Shown here: positions 16,044 to 24,439 of the stretch, piece by piece
Layout of the letters: every line of letters starts with the position of its first letter
How positions within the stretch are numbered: position 1 is the first letter of the stretch
DNA from: Lutibacter flavus
Lineage (GTDB): Bacteria > Bacteroidota > Bacteroidia > Flavobacteriales > Flavobacteriaceae
DNA length: 42,913 nucleotides
Reading direction: 5' to 3'
Assembly: GCA_945903795.1 (NCBI GenBank)
Contig: CAMDPE010000002.1
Location: 1 to 42,913, forward strand
Position numbers and translations under genes: made by a program
Notes under the pieces: generated by a model
Seen by the model: the letters and a program-made list of their open reading frames with translations, nothing else
What the model was told of the DNA's origin: nothing
Database searches by the model: none

Positions 16044-16799
16044 TTACCGCCTAAATTCAACATAATCAAATAAGGCATTGTTGTTTTGAGTTGGTATATG
16101 ATCGCCCATAAAAGTTAAATTTTCCAGACTGCAAAATATATAAAATGGAATTGATTCACCATACTCCAAATTTAATCTGTATAATTCAATATTGTTGATA
16201 TACCAAATAGCTTGATATTTATTATTTACAATAAGCAGTTCTATTTCTAAAGTGTACCATTGGTTTCTTTTTATTTTAAAAATCTCTGATTTAGATGGGT
16301 TACCTTGTGAATTTGTATATAAAAGCAAATCATCAACTTTAGCATTTAGTTTTTGGCGAACAATCGATTTTCCATAACCAACTTCAAAATCTAATTCATG
16401 AGAATCATCATAATAGAGAAATACGCCAATACTTGCCATATCTCCAACACCCATTTCCGGAACAAAAACTCGCCATGAATATTTTCCGTTAGTAAAAGTT
16501 TCAAGAGTCTTTATTTTAGGTCTATCCCAAGTGTTTGCTCTTGTGAAAATATTTAAAAGGCCGTCACTTGTAGTGTAATTAACAACGCCATTCATGTTTT
16601 GTGAGGCATTAACCCAACCATTAAGGCTGTCAAAATTTAAATGTATATCAAATGGATTTTCAATCTGGTCTTCCAATTCAGTAATGTTGTTATTGGATGA
16701 GCAGCCAAATAGTTGAAGTGCCAAAATACCAAGCCCAAAAGATTTGATTAAATATTTTATTTTAGATGTTGTGTTTTTAAACAGCTCAATATTTTTCAT
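16044..16799 (-). CDS. GH16-like (concanavalin-fold) lipoprotein
   Basis: This is a 251 aa lipoprotein (signal ending ALQLFGC, Cys33). One jelly-roll-like beta domain (about 50-250) follows. Segments such as GKYSWRVFVPEMGVG (near 101-115) and WYTLEIELLIVNNKYQAIWYIN (about 182-203) are typical of GH16/LamG folds. The stretch HELDFEV contains ExDxE (Glu135, Asp137, Glu139), the catalytic spacing of one class of GH16 enzymes. A hydrolase is therefore possible, though the rest diverges from well-known laminarinases. It stands alone with its own -7 box and is divergent from the antiporter gene. Confidence 0.68.
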   Translation of the reverse strand: MKNIELFKNTTSKIKYLIKSFGLGILALQLFGCSSNNNITELEDQIENPFDIHLNFDSLNGWVNASQNMNGVVNYTTSDGLLNIFTRANTWDRPKIKTLETFTNGKYSWRVFVPEMGVGDMASIGVFLYYDDSHELDFEVGYGKSIVRQKLNAKVDDLLLYTNSQGNPSKSEIFKIKRNQWYTLEIELLIVNNKYQAIWYINNIELYRLNLEYGESIPFYIFCSLENLTFMGDHIPTQNNNALFDYVEFRR

Positions 16800-16833
16800 T
16801 TCTAACCCAGCAGGTTGATTGTTGTTAACTTGA

Positions 16834-16841
16834 CAAAAATA
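16834..16841 (-). promoter_or_regulatory. Putative -7 box TATTTTTG for the GH16-like gene
   Basis: This minus-strand TAnnTTTG match lies 34 nt before the ATG at 16799. The remaining divergent region up to 17096 (297 nt in all) shows no other feature that I can name, and no TAnnTTTG box for the antiporter. Confidence 0.42.
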
Positions 16842-17096
16842 GTATATTTAATTTAATAATATAAAGACTTAGGGTTGTCCAGGTTAAGATATTTTTGAGC
16901 TTTATTATTAAATTTTTTGCTGCTTAAATGAAAATATTAAAGGCGTTTAATTTGCAATAATCTTACAATGGCTGGCATTGAAAATTAGATCAACTTTGTT
17001 AAATCAATAAATAATATACGATAAAGTGCCTTGGAGAATAAACCATTTTACAATTGGTAAATTATAACTATATTCGGCTTCAATTTTAAAAAGAAT

Positions 17097-18926
17097 ATGT
17101 TAGAGTTAGCAGGAATCATTGTTTTAGGAATTATTGCGCAATGGGTAGCCTGGAAATCAAAAACTCCTGCAATTTTGCCATTAATTTTAATCGGGCTATT
17201 TGTTGGACCAGTTTCTACCTTAATTTCTGCTGATGGCACAAAATGGCTGGAGCCTGTTTGGAATGGAACGGAAGGCTTATTTCCCGGTGAACGCTTATTT
17301 AATTTTGTGTCTTTGGCTATAAGCATTATACTTTTTGAAGGCGGTTTGACGTTAAAAAGAGAAGAAATTTTAAATGTGGGTCCAGCCATTCTTAAACTTA
17401 TTACATTAGGCTCAGTGGTTACTTTTTTTGGAGCAGGTTTGGCTGTTCATTTTATTTTTAATTTGAGCTGGGAAATTTCATTTTTGTTTTCCGCTTTAAT
17501 TATTGTAACAGGACCAACAGTTATTGCACCAATTTTGCGAAATATTCCCTTGAAAAAAGATGTTTCTACCGTATTAAAATGGGAAGGTATTTTAATTGAT
17601 CCAATTGGGGCGTTGGTTGCTGTATTAATTTTTGAATTTATTAGAGTTGGAGAAGGGTATAATTATACCACTGAAGCTTTAATTGAGTTTGGGAAAATAG
17701 TGGTTGTTGGATTTTCAATTGGTGTTGCAGCTGCTTATGCCTTATATTATTCCATCAAAAAAAAATTAATTCCGCATTATTTATTAAACGTTTCTTCTTT
17801 GGCTATGGTACTTGCCGTTTTTGTGCTGGCCGATTTGTTCGCCCATGAATCGGGTTTATTAACCGTAGTTATTATGGGTATGGTTCTTGGAAATATGAAA
17901 GTAGAAGGGTTAAAGGAAATTCTTTATTTCAAAGAATCTTTAAGTGTTTTGTTGGTTTCCATATTGTTTATATTGTTGTCAGCAAATATGAATATTGATG
18001 ATATGATGTTGCTTTACAGATGGGAAACTTTACTGTTATTTGGCATAGTGGTTTTTATTTTAAGGCCATTAGCTGTTTTTTTAAGCACATCACATTCCGG
18101 ATTAAGTTTCAATGAAAAATTATTTATAAGTTGGGTTGGCCCACGAGGTATTGTGGCTGCAGGGATTGCCTCATTATTTGGGTTGAAACTTTCTATGCAG
18201 GGAGAGCCAGATGCAGAATATATAACGCCATTGGTGTTTATGATTGTTTTGGGAACGGTTTTGTTAAATGCCACCACTGCTCGTTTGTTTGCTAAAATTA
18301 CCGGTGTATTTTTAAAATCTTCTGACGGAATTATCATCTTTGGAGCATCAAATTTTGCGCGCTTAATTGCTGGTTATCTAAAAGAAAACGAACGAAGAGT
18401 GGTTTTAATTGATAACAATGTCGAAAATATTGAAAGGGCAAAATTGTTGGGGCTGGAAGCAATTCAAGGCAATGTTTATTCAGATGAATTATTGGAAGAT
18501 GTTGAATTAAATGATATTGGATATTTACTTGCCTTAACTGGAAGTCCAGTCATTAATGAATATGCAATTAATAAATTTTCGGAAATGTTTGGAGAAAATG
18601 GTGCTTTTAGAATTGTTTCTACTGATGAAATGACAGAAGGAGCAAAAGAAGGTGACCAAATGACTAAAGCACACTTATTTACCCATAAAGATGATTATCT
18701 TAATTTGAGTGAAGTTGTGCGTGATTTTCCATTTGTGAATGAAGTGCCAATTACTTCAAAACAACAATACGATAATTTATTACTTGAAATAAATCACGAA
18801 ACACATGCAATTCCGCTATTTTTAAAAGACAATACCGATTTTATTCATATTATTTCTTCTTTACCTAAAACATTCAATATAGAAAAAGGAAATGTTTTAA
18901 TGTATGTTGGTAAAACTATTGTGTAA
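17097..18926 (+). CDS. Cation/proton antiporter with C-terminal TrkA-N (RCK) domain
   Basis: This is a 609 aa protein of the CPA1-like Na+(K+)/H+ exchanger family. About twelve membrane helices span residues 1-400. The transport core shows VTGPTVIAPILRN (about 138-150) and ILIDPIGALVAV (about 164-175), with an Asp in the usual ion-binding position. SWVGPRGIVAAGIASL appears near 345-360. A cytoplasmic nucleotide-binding domain follows (about 405-520), with a Rossmann-like start (GIIIFGASNFARLIAGYL) and VVLIDNN. This suggests gating by NAD(H) or another nucleotide. The last 80 residues are a further cytoplasmic module. The gene stands alone. Confidence 0.9.
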   Translation: MLELAGIIVLGIIAQWVAWKSKTPAILPLILIGLFVGPVSTLISADGTKWLEPVWNGTEGLFPGERLFNFVSLAISIILFEGGLTLKREEILNVGPAILKLITLGSVVTFFGAGLAVHFIFNLSWEISFLFSALIIVTGPTVIAPILRNIPLKKDVSTVLKWEGILIDPIGALVAVLIFEFIRVGEGYNYTTEALIEFGKIVVVGFSIGVAAAYALYYSIKKKLIPHYLLNVSSLAMVLAVFVLADLFAHESGLLTVVIMGMVLGNMKVEGLKEILYFKESLSVLLVSILFILLSANMNIDDMMLLYRWETLLLFGIVVFILRPLAVFLSTSHSGLSFNEKLFISWVGPRGIVAAGIASLFGLKLSMQGEPDAEYITPLVFMIVLGTVLLNATTARLFAKITGVFLKSSDGIIIFGASNFARLIAGYLKENERRVVLIDNNVENIERAKLLGLEAIQGNVYSDELLEDVELNDIGYLLALTGSPVINEYAINKFSEMFGENGAFRIVSTDEMTEGAKEGDQMTKAHLFTHKDDYLNLSEVVRDFPFVNEVPITSKQQYDNLLLEINHETHAIPLFLKDNTDFIHIISSLPKTFNIEKGNVLMYVGKTIV

Positions 18927-19025
18927 AATGGTAATGTATTTATAATATTAACAAAACCATTTAATAACAACAACTCACGTAATTGCACCTATAAATTATT
19001 CAATTTTGAATATAATTTCTGATAG

Positions 19026-19889
19026 GTGGATTCTAGCAAGAAGAAAAAAATTATAGAGGTTGTTGTTATTTCAGATATACATTTAGGAACTTACGGTTGT
19101 CACGCCAAAGAACTTTTAAAATACTTAAAAAGCATCAATCCACAAACGATTATTTTAAATGGCGACATTATTGATATTTGGCAATTCAGCAAACGCTATT
19201 GGCCAAAATCTCATATGAAAGTCTTGAAATATTTGATGGGCTGGATTTCTGAAGGAAAAGAAATTTACTACATTACTGGTAATCACGATGAAATGTTCCG
19301 AAAATTTGTTGATTTTAAAATGGGCAAATTCTCCATAAAAAACAAAGTTGTATTAGAGTTAGATGGACAAAAAGTCTGGTTTTTTCACGGCGATGTTTTT
19401 GATATTTCCATAAAACACTCTAAATGGCTTGCAAAATTGGGCGCTATTGGTTACGATTTTCTAATTCTTATCAACAGAGCCGTTAATAATATCAGTCATT
19501 TTTTTGGAAAAGAAAAAGTTTCCTTGTCAAAAAAAATTAAGGATAGTGTTAAATCAGCCATTAAGTTTATCAATAATTTTGAAGAAACGGTCACAACAAT
19601 TGCCATAGACAACCAATTTGATTATGTGGTTTGCGGTCACATTCACCAACCAATAATTAAAGATTTTACCACCAATAATGGAAGCGTTACTTATTTGAAT
19701 TCAGGCGATTGGGTAGAGAATTTAACAGCTTTGGAATATAACAACAAGCAGTGGAGCATCTATAAATATGAAGACTTTCATTACCAAAAAGAGGAAATTG
19801 AGGATGATTTAGCGGTGGTGGATTCCATTGACCAAACGGCAAAGGAATTGTTTGGCCAATTAATGGCGGACTTTAATTTTAAGTTTTAA
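19026..19889 (+). CDS. LpxH-like metallophosphoesterase
   Basis: This is a 287 aa calcineurin-type phosphoesterase with all metal motifs: SDIHLG (about 16-21), NGDIIDIW, TGNHDE, FHGDVFD and GHIHQP. The pattern and a helical insert fit the UDP-2,3-diacylglucosamine diphosphatase group, which makes lipid X for lipid A. The start is GTG at 19026. The stop TAA overlaps the ATG of a minicistron (TAATG) in the tandem repeats that follow. The glycosyltransferase downstream suggests that both genes act on an envelope lipid. LpxH itself cannot be separated from paralogues by eye. Confidence 0.82.
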   Translation: MDSSKKKKIIEVVVISDIHLGTYGCHAKELLKYLKSINPQTIILNGDIIDIWQFSKRYWPKSHMKVLKYLMGWISEGKEIYYITGNHDEMFRKFVDFKMGKFSIKNKVVLELDGQKVWFFHGDVFDISIKHSKWLAKLGAIGYDFLILINRAVNNISHFFGKEKVSLSKKIKDSVKSAIKFINNFEETVTTIAIDNQFDYVVCGHIHQPIIKDFTTNNGSVTYLNSGDWVENLTALEYNNKQWSIYKYEDFHYQKEEIEDDLAVVDSIDQTAKELFGQLMADFNFKF

Positions 19890-20151
19890 TGAAACGAGCA
19901 TAACAAATTTTGATGAATGAAGTATTGATTAATGGCGAACAGCAGCTGTTACCTCTAAAAAATAAAATTTAATCAGATGAAACGAGCATAACAAATTTTG
20001 ATACGCAGTAGAATGATTAATGGCAAACTGCATCTGTACCAATAAAAAATAAAATATAAACAGATGAAACGAGCATAACAAATTTTGATACACAGTAGAA
20101 TGATTAATGGCGAACTGCATCTGTACCAATAAAAAATAAAAATATAAACAG
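19889..20151 (+). repeat. Three 87-88 bp tandem repeats, each carrying a start-codon region
   Basis: Units begin at 19889, 19977 and 20064 (periods 88, 87 and 88 to the next ATG). The last two are nearly identical; the first is more diverged. Each opens with the minicistron ATG AAA CGA GCA TAA (MKRA). Copies two and three also encode a 10-codon frame (MINGxLHLYQ). Copy one encodes a 19-codon frame at 19913-19972 instead. Each unit ends in an A-rich stretch and CAG, the same context that precedes the glycosyltransferase ATG at 20152. The repeat thus multiplies the translation start region of the downstream gene. There are no spacers, so it is not a CRISPR array. Confidence 0.93.
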
Positions 20152-21171
20152 ATGAAAATATTATATGCCATTCAGGGAACCGGGAACGGACATTTAAGCA
20201 GGGCAAAAGACATAATTCCGGCACTCTTAAAACGTGCTCAGGTTGATATTTTAATCAGCGGTACGCAAGCCGAAATTGTTTTGCCTTACGACGTCGATTA
20301 TGTTTATAAAGGCCTGAGTTTTTATTTTGGCAAAAACGGCGGAATTGATTTTATGAAGACATTTAAAAGAAATTCTATCGTAAGCGTCATTAAAGAAATT
20401 ATCAGCTGTCCGGTTAAAGATTACGATTTGGTGATCAATGATTTTGAGCCAATAACTGCTTGGGCCTGTTATTTTAAAGGCGTAAAATGTATTTCTTTAA
20501 GCCACCAAAGTGCTTTATATACTGATAATGTTCCAAGGCCTTCGTTTACAGATTTAATAGGTAGTTTTATGATAAAAAACTACGCAAGGTGTGCGCTTAA
20601 TTATGGTTTTCATTTTAAAAAATATAATGATAAAGTCTATACGCCAATTATAAGAAGTGATATCAGGTTGTTAAAACGAACTGTAAAAGACCATTACACC
20701 GTTTATTTACCTGCTTATTCCGATGAAAAAATCATCGAAGTGCTGTCAAAAATCAAAGGTGTTAAATGGAAGGTGTTTTCTAAAGAAGCACAAATTTATT
20801 ATCAGAAAAAGAATGTTTATGTGAAGCCGATCAACGGCAAAAAATTCGAAAAAAGTTTGGCATCGTGCAAAGGAGTTTTGTGTGGCGCAGGATTTGAAAC
20901 GCCGGCTGAAGCCATTTTTTTAAAAAAGAAATTGATGGTCATTCCCATGAAAAATCAATACGAGCAACATTTTAACGCCACAGCTTTGTCGGATTTGGGG
21001 GTTCCTGTGTTGAGATCTTTAAAAAAGAAGCACATTCCCGAAATTGAAAATTGGATTAAAAGCACAAGTCTTGTTGAACTGCAATTTCCAAACGAAACAC
21101 AGCAAATCATTGACACTATTTTATTCGATTTTATTGCCGACGAAATTAGGCTGTTATCTAAAGTTATTTAG
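20152..21171 (+). CDS. MurG/GT28-like glycosyltransferase
   Basis: This is a 339 aa GT-B-type transferase. The N-terminal domain starts MKILYAIQGTGNGHLSRA, with the glycine-rich acceptor-side loop of MurG and diacylglycerol glycosyltransferases. The C-terminal donor domain shows CGAGFETPAEAIFLKKKLMV (about 244-263) and NQYEQHFNA. No membrane helix is present, so it probably works at the inner face of the inner membrane. It lies next to the LpxH-like gene, which suggests glycolipid synthesis. The start context is identical to that of the repeated minicistrons upstream. Its 3' end overlaps the convergent gene at 21164 by 8 nt. Confidence 0.85.
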   Translation: MKILYAIQGTGNGHLSRAKDIIPALLKRAQVDILISGTQAEIVLPYDVDYVYKGLSFYFGKNGGIDFMKTFKRNSIVSVIKEIISCPVKDYDLVINDFEPITAWACYFKGVKCISLSHQSALYTDNVPRPSFTDLIGSFMIKNYARCALNYGFHFKKYNDKVYTPIIRSDIRLLKRTVKDHYTVYLPAYSDEKIIEVLSKIKGVKWKVFSKEAQIYYQKKNVYVKPINGKKFEKSLASCKGVLCGAGFETPAEAIFLKKKLMVIPMKNQYEQHFNATALSDLGVPVLRSLKKKHIPEIENWIKSTSLVELQFPNETQQIIDTILFDFIADEIRLLSKVI

Positions 21172-21490
21172 CGTTTTTCCAGTATCTGGGATTGGTTTCT
21201 TCGGTTTTTTGGTTCCAATAATCATGGGTAACTTTTCTGCCATCAGCAGTTTTTAGTCTGCGTTGAAAAACCCAAACGGTCGGGTTAAAAGTCATATCGG
21301 TTACGCCAACCGTGTACAGTTGCGGATCGCCTTCCGTTTTTATTTTGTCTTCTTCAATAACAACTTCAAAGCCGTTTACTTCCATCAGATTTTTTAAAAA
21401 ATCCCTACGGTTTTCATCCACACCTTTTTCAACAAAAGTAACTCTTGTTTCGCCAATGCTTCCAAATAAATGATTTCCTCCAAGTCCCAT
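21164..21490 (-). CDS. Small unknown protein at the end of the complex I operon
   Basis: This is a 108 aa soluble protein, and I recognise no family. It has a glycine-rich start (MGLGGNHLFGSIGETRV), a central charged helix (DENRRDFLKNLMEVNGFEV), then beta-rich sequence (LYTVGVTDMTFNPTVWVFQRRL) and a polar tail (DYWNQKTEETNPRYW). There is no signal peptide, membrane helix or Fe-S cysteine. It starts 6 nt after the nuoN stop on the same strand, so it is probably co-transcribed with complex I. Its 3' end overlaps the convergent glycosyltransferase gene by 8 nt. It could be an accessory or assembly protein, by position only. Confidence 0.72.
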   Translation of the reverse strand: MGLGGNHLFGSIGETRVTFVEKGVDENRRDFLKNLMEVNGFEVVIEEDKIKTEGDPQLYTVGVTDMTFNPTVWVFQRRLKTADGRKVTHDYWNQKTEETNPRYWKNAK

Positions 21491-21496
21491 AGTATA

Positions 21497-22927
21497 TTAA
21501 TTTAAAAATGTATTGCTGATTGAAAATATATAATCATAAAGCGGGCTGTAAACCCCAGCCACTAAAATACCGATGGCAGCCAAAATCAATCCCAAGCGCA
21601 TATAAAACGGACTTTTGAAATAGGGAATTGCCTGATCGCTTTGTCTTAAAAACATAGCCCTCACCACCAATAAATAATAGTACAATGAAATGGTGGCATT
21701 TACTACCGCAATAAATACCAGGATGTAATAACCCTGACTCGCGGCCGCGGTATATAAAAAGAATTTACCGAAGAAACCCGCCAATGGCGGAATACCTGCC
21801 AATGAAAATAACGCCAGCATCATTAACAAACTTAATTTCGGATTGGTTCTGTAAAGGCCTTCATAATCGTTGATGTTTTCCTTGTCTGAAGCAGATGAAA
21901 CTGCCTGTACAACACCAAAAGCACCCAAGTTTGAGAAGATATAAACAGCCACAAAATAAACGATGGTAGTGGTTCCCAATTGGTCAACAGACATTAAGCC
22001 CAATAATATAAAACCAGCCTGTGCAATGGATGAATAGGCCAAGAATCGTTTCAAGTTTTGTTGTCTGATCGCAAATAAGTTACCAATAAACATGGTGGCA
22101 ATAATCACGATATAAATTATTTTGTTCCAAACCGGCATTAAAGGTTTAAATACCGTGAATAAAAGTATCATTAAAATAACAACAGCGGCTCCTTTTGAAA
22201 TAACCGACAAATAGGAAGCAACATTAATAGGTGCGCCTTCATAAACATCTGCAGTCCAAAAATGAAATGGCGCCAAAGAAATTTTAAATGCCAAGCCCGA
22301 AAAGAAAAAGATGAATCCTAAAATAGCCAAATTAGAGCTTGCTAAAATTTCAGCCATCGATTCAAAATAAATAGTTCCTGTAGTGGCATACAATAATGAA
22401 ATGCCAAATAACGCAGCGCCGGAAGCCAATGCCGATGATAAAATATATTTAACGGCACCTTCAGCAGAAATCCTTTTATAAGTATCGTAAGCAACCAAAG
22501 CGGCAACAGGAAGCGTTGTCAATTCCAGACCGATATAAAACATTAAAAAATCACCTGCGGAAATCATAAAATAAGTTCCGAGCAAGGATGAAATGATAAG
22601 TATAAAAAATTCCGTTGCTTTATTTTCGTCAACAACTTTTTCTTTAAGCCAGTCGGCCGATTGTAATAATAAAATTAAAACGCCCAAACTTAAGGTTGTT
22701 TTAAAGAAATACAACAGCGCATTTGTTCTAAACATGCCGCCAAATAATTCGCCCGATTCCAAAGGTAAAAAACCAAGAACGGTATTGATGGCCAATAAAA
22801 TGAGCGCAAATGGAATTACGGCTGCTTTTTGTTTTTTGTTAGAAAATATTTCTAATATGATTAGCAATAATAAAATGGCCAATAATCCTATTTCCGAGCG
22901 CATTAGTAGAAAACTTTCTAAATTCAT
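21497..22927 (-). CDS. nuoN: Complex I subunit N (antiporter-like)
   Basis: This is a 476 aa proton-pumping subunit with about fourteen membrane helices. It has the family core LVAYDTYKRISAEGAVKYILSS (about 142-163), a conserved Lys in the LAPFHFWTADVYEGAP region, and the late SLAGIPPLAGFFGKF. It is the last canonical nuo gene, 12 nt after nuoM. The start ATG at 22927 follows closely on that stop. Confidence 0.96.
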   Translation of the reverse strand: MNLESFLLMRSEIGLLAILLLLIILEIFSNKKQKAAVIPFALILLAINTVLGFLPLESGELFGGMFRTNALLYFFKTTLSLGVLILLLQSADWLKEKVVDENKATEFFILIISSLLGTYFMISAGDFLMFYIGLELTTLPVAALVAYDTYKRISAEGAVKYILSSALASGAALFGISLLYATTGTIYFESMAEILASSNLAILGFIFFFSGLAFKISLAPFHFWTADVYEGAPINVASYLSVISKGAAVVILMILLFTVFKPLMPVWNKIIYIVIIATMFIGNLFAIRQQNLKRFLAYSSIAQAGFILLGLMSVDQLGTTTIVYFVAVYIFSNLGAFGVVQAVSSASDKENINDYEGLYRTNPKLSLLMMLALFSLAGIPPLAGFFGKFFLYTAAASQGYYILVFIAVVNATISLYYYLLVVRAMFLRQSDQAIPYFKSPFYMRLGLILAAIGILVAGVYSPLYDYIFSISNTFLN

Positions 22928-22939
22928 CTTATTTAATTT

Positions 22940-24430
22940 TTATAATAATCGTTCAAGAAAAGGTTGAATACTTTCTTTTAACATTTCACTTAAGCCCAGT
23001 GGCAAAACACCAATCATAATAACTGGTATCAGCAACAAGATCAATCCGGTTTTTTCAAACCAGGTTGCTTTAGGCAAATCTTTATATTCCTCATTTGATA
23101 AAGGTCCCATCATAATTTTGCCAACCATTCTTAAAATATAAACAGACGTTACCACAATGGAAGAAACAACCACAATGGTCAGTATTCTGTGAAATAAATC
23201 GGGGTGTTGAAATGCGCCCACAAAAATGGTCATTTCAGCCACAAAACCGCTGAAGCCAGGCAATCCTAAATAAGCCAAACCGGTAATTACATAGATGGCG
23301 CCTATAAAAGGCAATATTTTCATAATACCGCCCAATTTTTCAATTTCCCGGGTATGGGTTCTTCCGTAAACCATTCCGATTAAAGCAAAGAACATGGCCG
23401 TTAACAATCCGTGTGACAAAGATTGGATGATAGCTCCTGTCCAAGCGGTTCTGTTAAACATTAATAAGGCGAATAGAACCAAAGATAAGTGGCTTACGGA
23501 TGCGTAAGCATTCACGTATTTTAAATCTTTTTGCATAATGGCAGCGAAAGCTCCGTAAATAACTCCGAAAGCGGACAACACCAAGAAAAAGTCGGACCAG
23601 TTTAAAGCGCCTACAGGTAATAAATACATCGCAATTCTAAATACACCATAACCTCCCAGTTTCATCAGCACACCTGCGTGTAACATGGAAACGGCAGTTG
23701 GCGCGGAAGCGTGACCCGAAGGTGACCAGGTATGAAATGGAAATAAGGCTCCGATTACCGCAAAACCTATAAATGTCAATGGATAAAATATGTTTTGTGC
23801 GGCTACAGGAATATTTACCTGCGCTATTTCAAAAATATTAAAAGTTAACGGACCGCCATCGGCATTTGAATTGAAATAAATTCCCAAAATTCCTACGGAT
23901 AAAACGGCAGAAGCTCCCATCAACATCAACGTCAATTTCATGGCCGAATTCTCTTTTGGTCCGGAACCCCAAATACCAATCAGCAGATACATTGGAATCA
24001 CGGCGATTTCATAAAACACGAACATGGTAAACAAGTCGGTTGAAATAAAGAATCCGAAAACACCGGATGACAACGCGATCAGCGATATAAAAAATTCCTT
24101 AGGCAAATCATCTATTTTCCAGGAAATAAACACACCGGCCAACAGCACAACTGCGGTTAAGGCAATCATCACTACCGAAATGGCATCGACACCAATGCTA
24201 TAATGAATATTAAAAGTTTCGTACCAAACAACATCTTTGGTAAAAACCATAATGTTGGTATTTACAGCACGCTCTTTTATATAAGCAAATATTAAGTTTA
24301 TGGACATGGCAAACTGAATTCCCATTCCCACTACCGATATCAATCTTGCTTGTTTTAAATCCTTAGCAAAAAATGTTAAAGCCAAAACAATTAAAATCGG
24401 TACTATTACAAAAAGTGATAAAATATCCAT
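22940..24430 (-). CDS. nuoM: Complex I subunit M (antiporter-like)
   Basis: This is a 496 aa membrane-arm subunit. Typical motifs are FYEIAVIPMYLLIGIWG (key Glu), GALFPFHTWSPSGHASAPTAVSMLHAG (key Lys/His region), and LGLPGFSGFVAEM. About fourteen helices are expected. It carries one of the three antiporter-like proton channels. It lies 9 nt downstream of nuoL and 12 nt upstream of nuoN. Confidence 0.96.
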   Translation of the reverse strand: MDILSLFVIVPILIVLALTFFAKDLKQARLISVVGMGIQFAMSINLIFAYIKERAVNTNIMVFTKDVVWYETFNIHYSIGVDAISVVMIALTAVVLLAGVFISWKIDDLPKEFFISLIALSSGVFGFFISTDLFTMFVFYEIAVIPMYLLIGIWGSGPKENSAMKLTLMLMGASAVLSVGILGIYFNSNADGGPLTFNIFEIAQVNIPVAAQNIFYPLTFIGFAVIGALFPFHTWSPSGHASAPTAVSMLHAGVLMKLGGYGVFRIAMYLLPVGALNWSDFFLVLSAFGVIYGAFAAIMQKDLKYVNAYASVSHLSLVLFALLMFNRTAWTGAIIQSLSHGLLTAMFFALIGMVYGRTHTREIEKLGGIMKILPFIGAIYVITGLAYLGLPGFSGFVAEMTIFVGAFQHPDLFHRILTIVVVSSIVVTSVYILRMVGKIMMGPLSNEEYKDLPKATWFEKTGLILLLIPVIMIGVLPLGLSEMLKESIQPFLERLL

Positions 24431-24439
24431 TGTATTAAA

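Noticed and set aside
17048-17389. 113 aa minus-strand ORF
   Set aside because: It is antisense to the antiporter start; no family resemblance.
19889-20151. Possible CRISPR array
   Set aside because: The units are contiguous, 87-88 bp long, and have no unique spacers; no cas gene is nearby.
19929-20224. Two minus-strand ORFs (80 and 83 aa) with repeated peptides
   Set aside because: They are shadows of the tandem repeats; the internal peptide repetition simply mirrors the 87-88 bp units and runs into the start of the glycosyltransferase gene.
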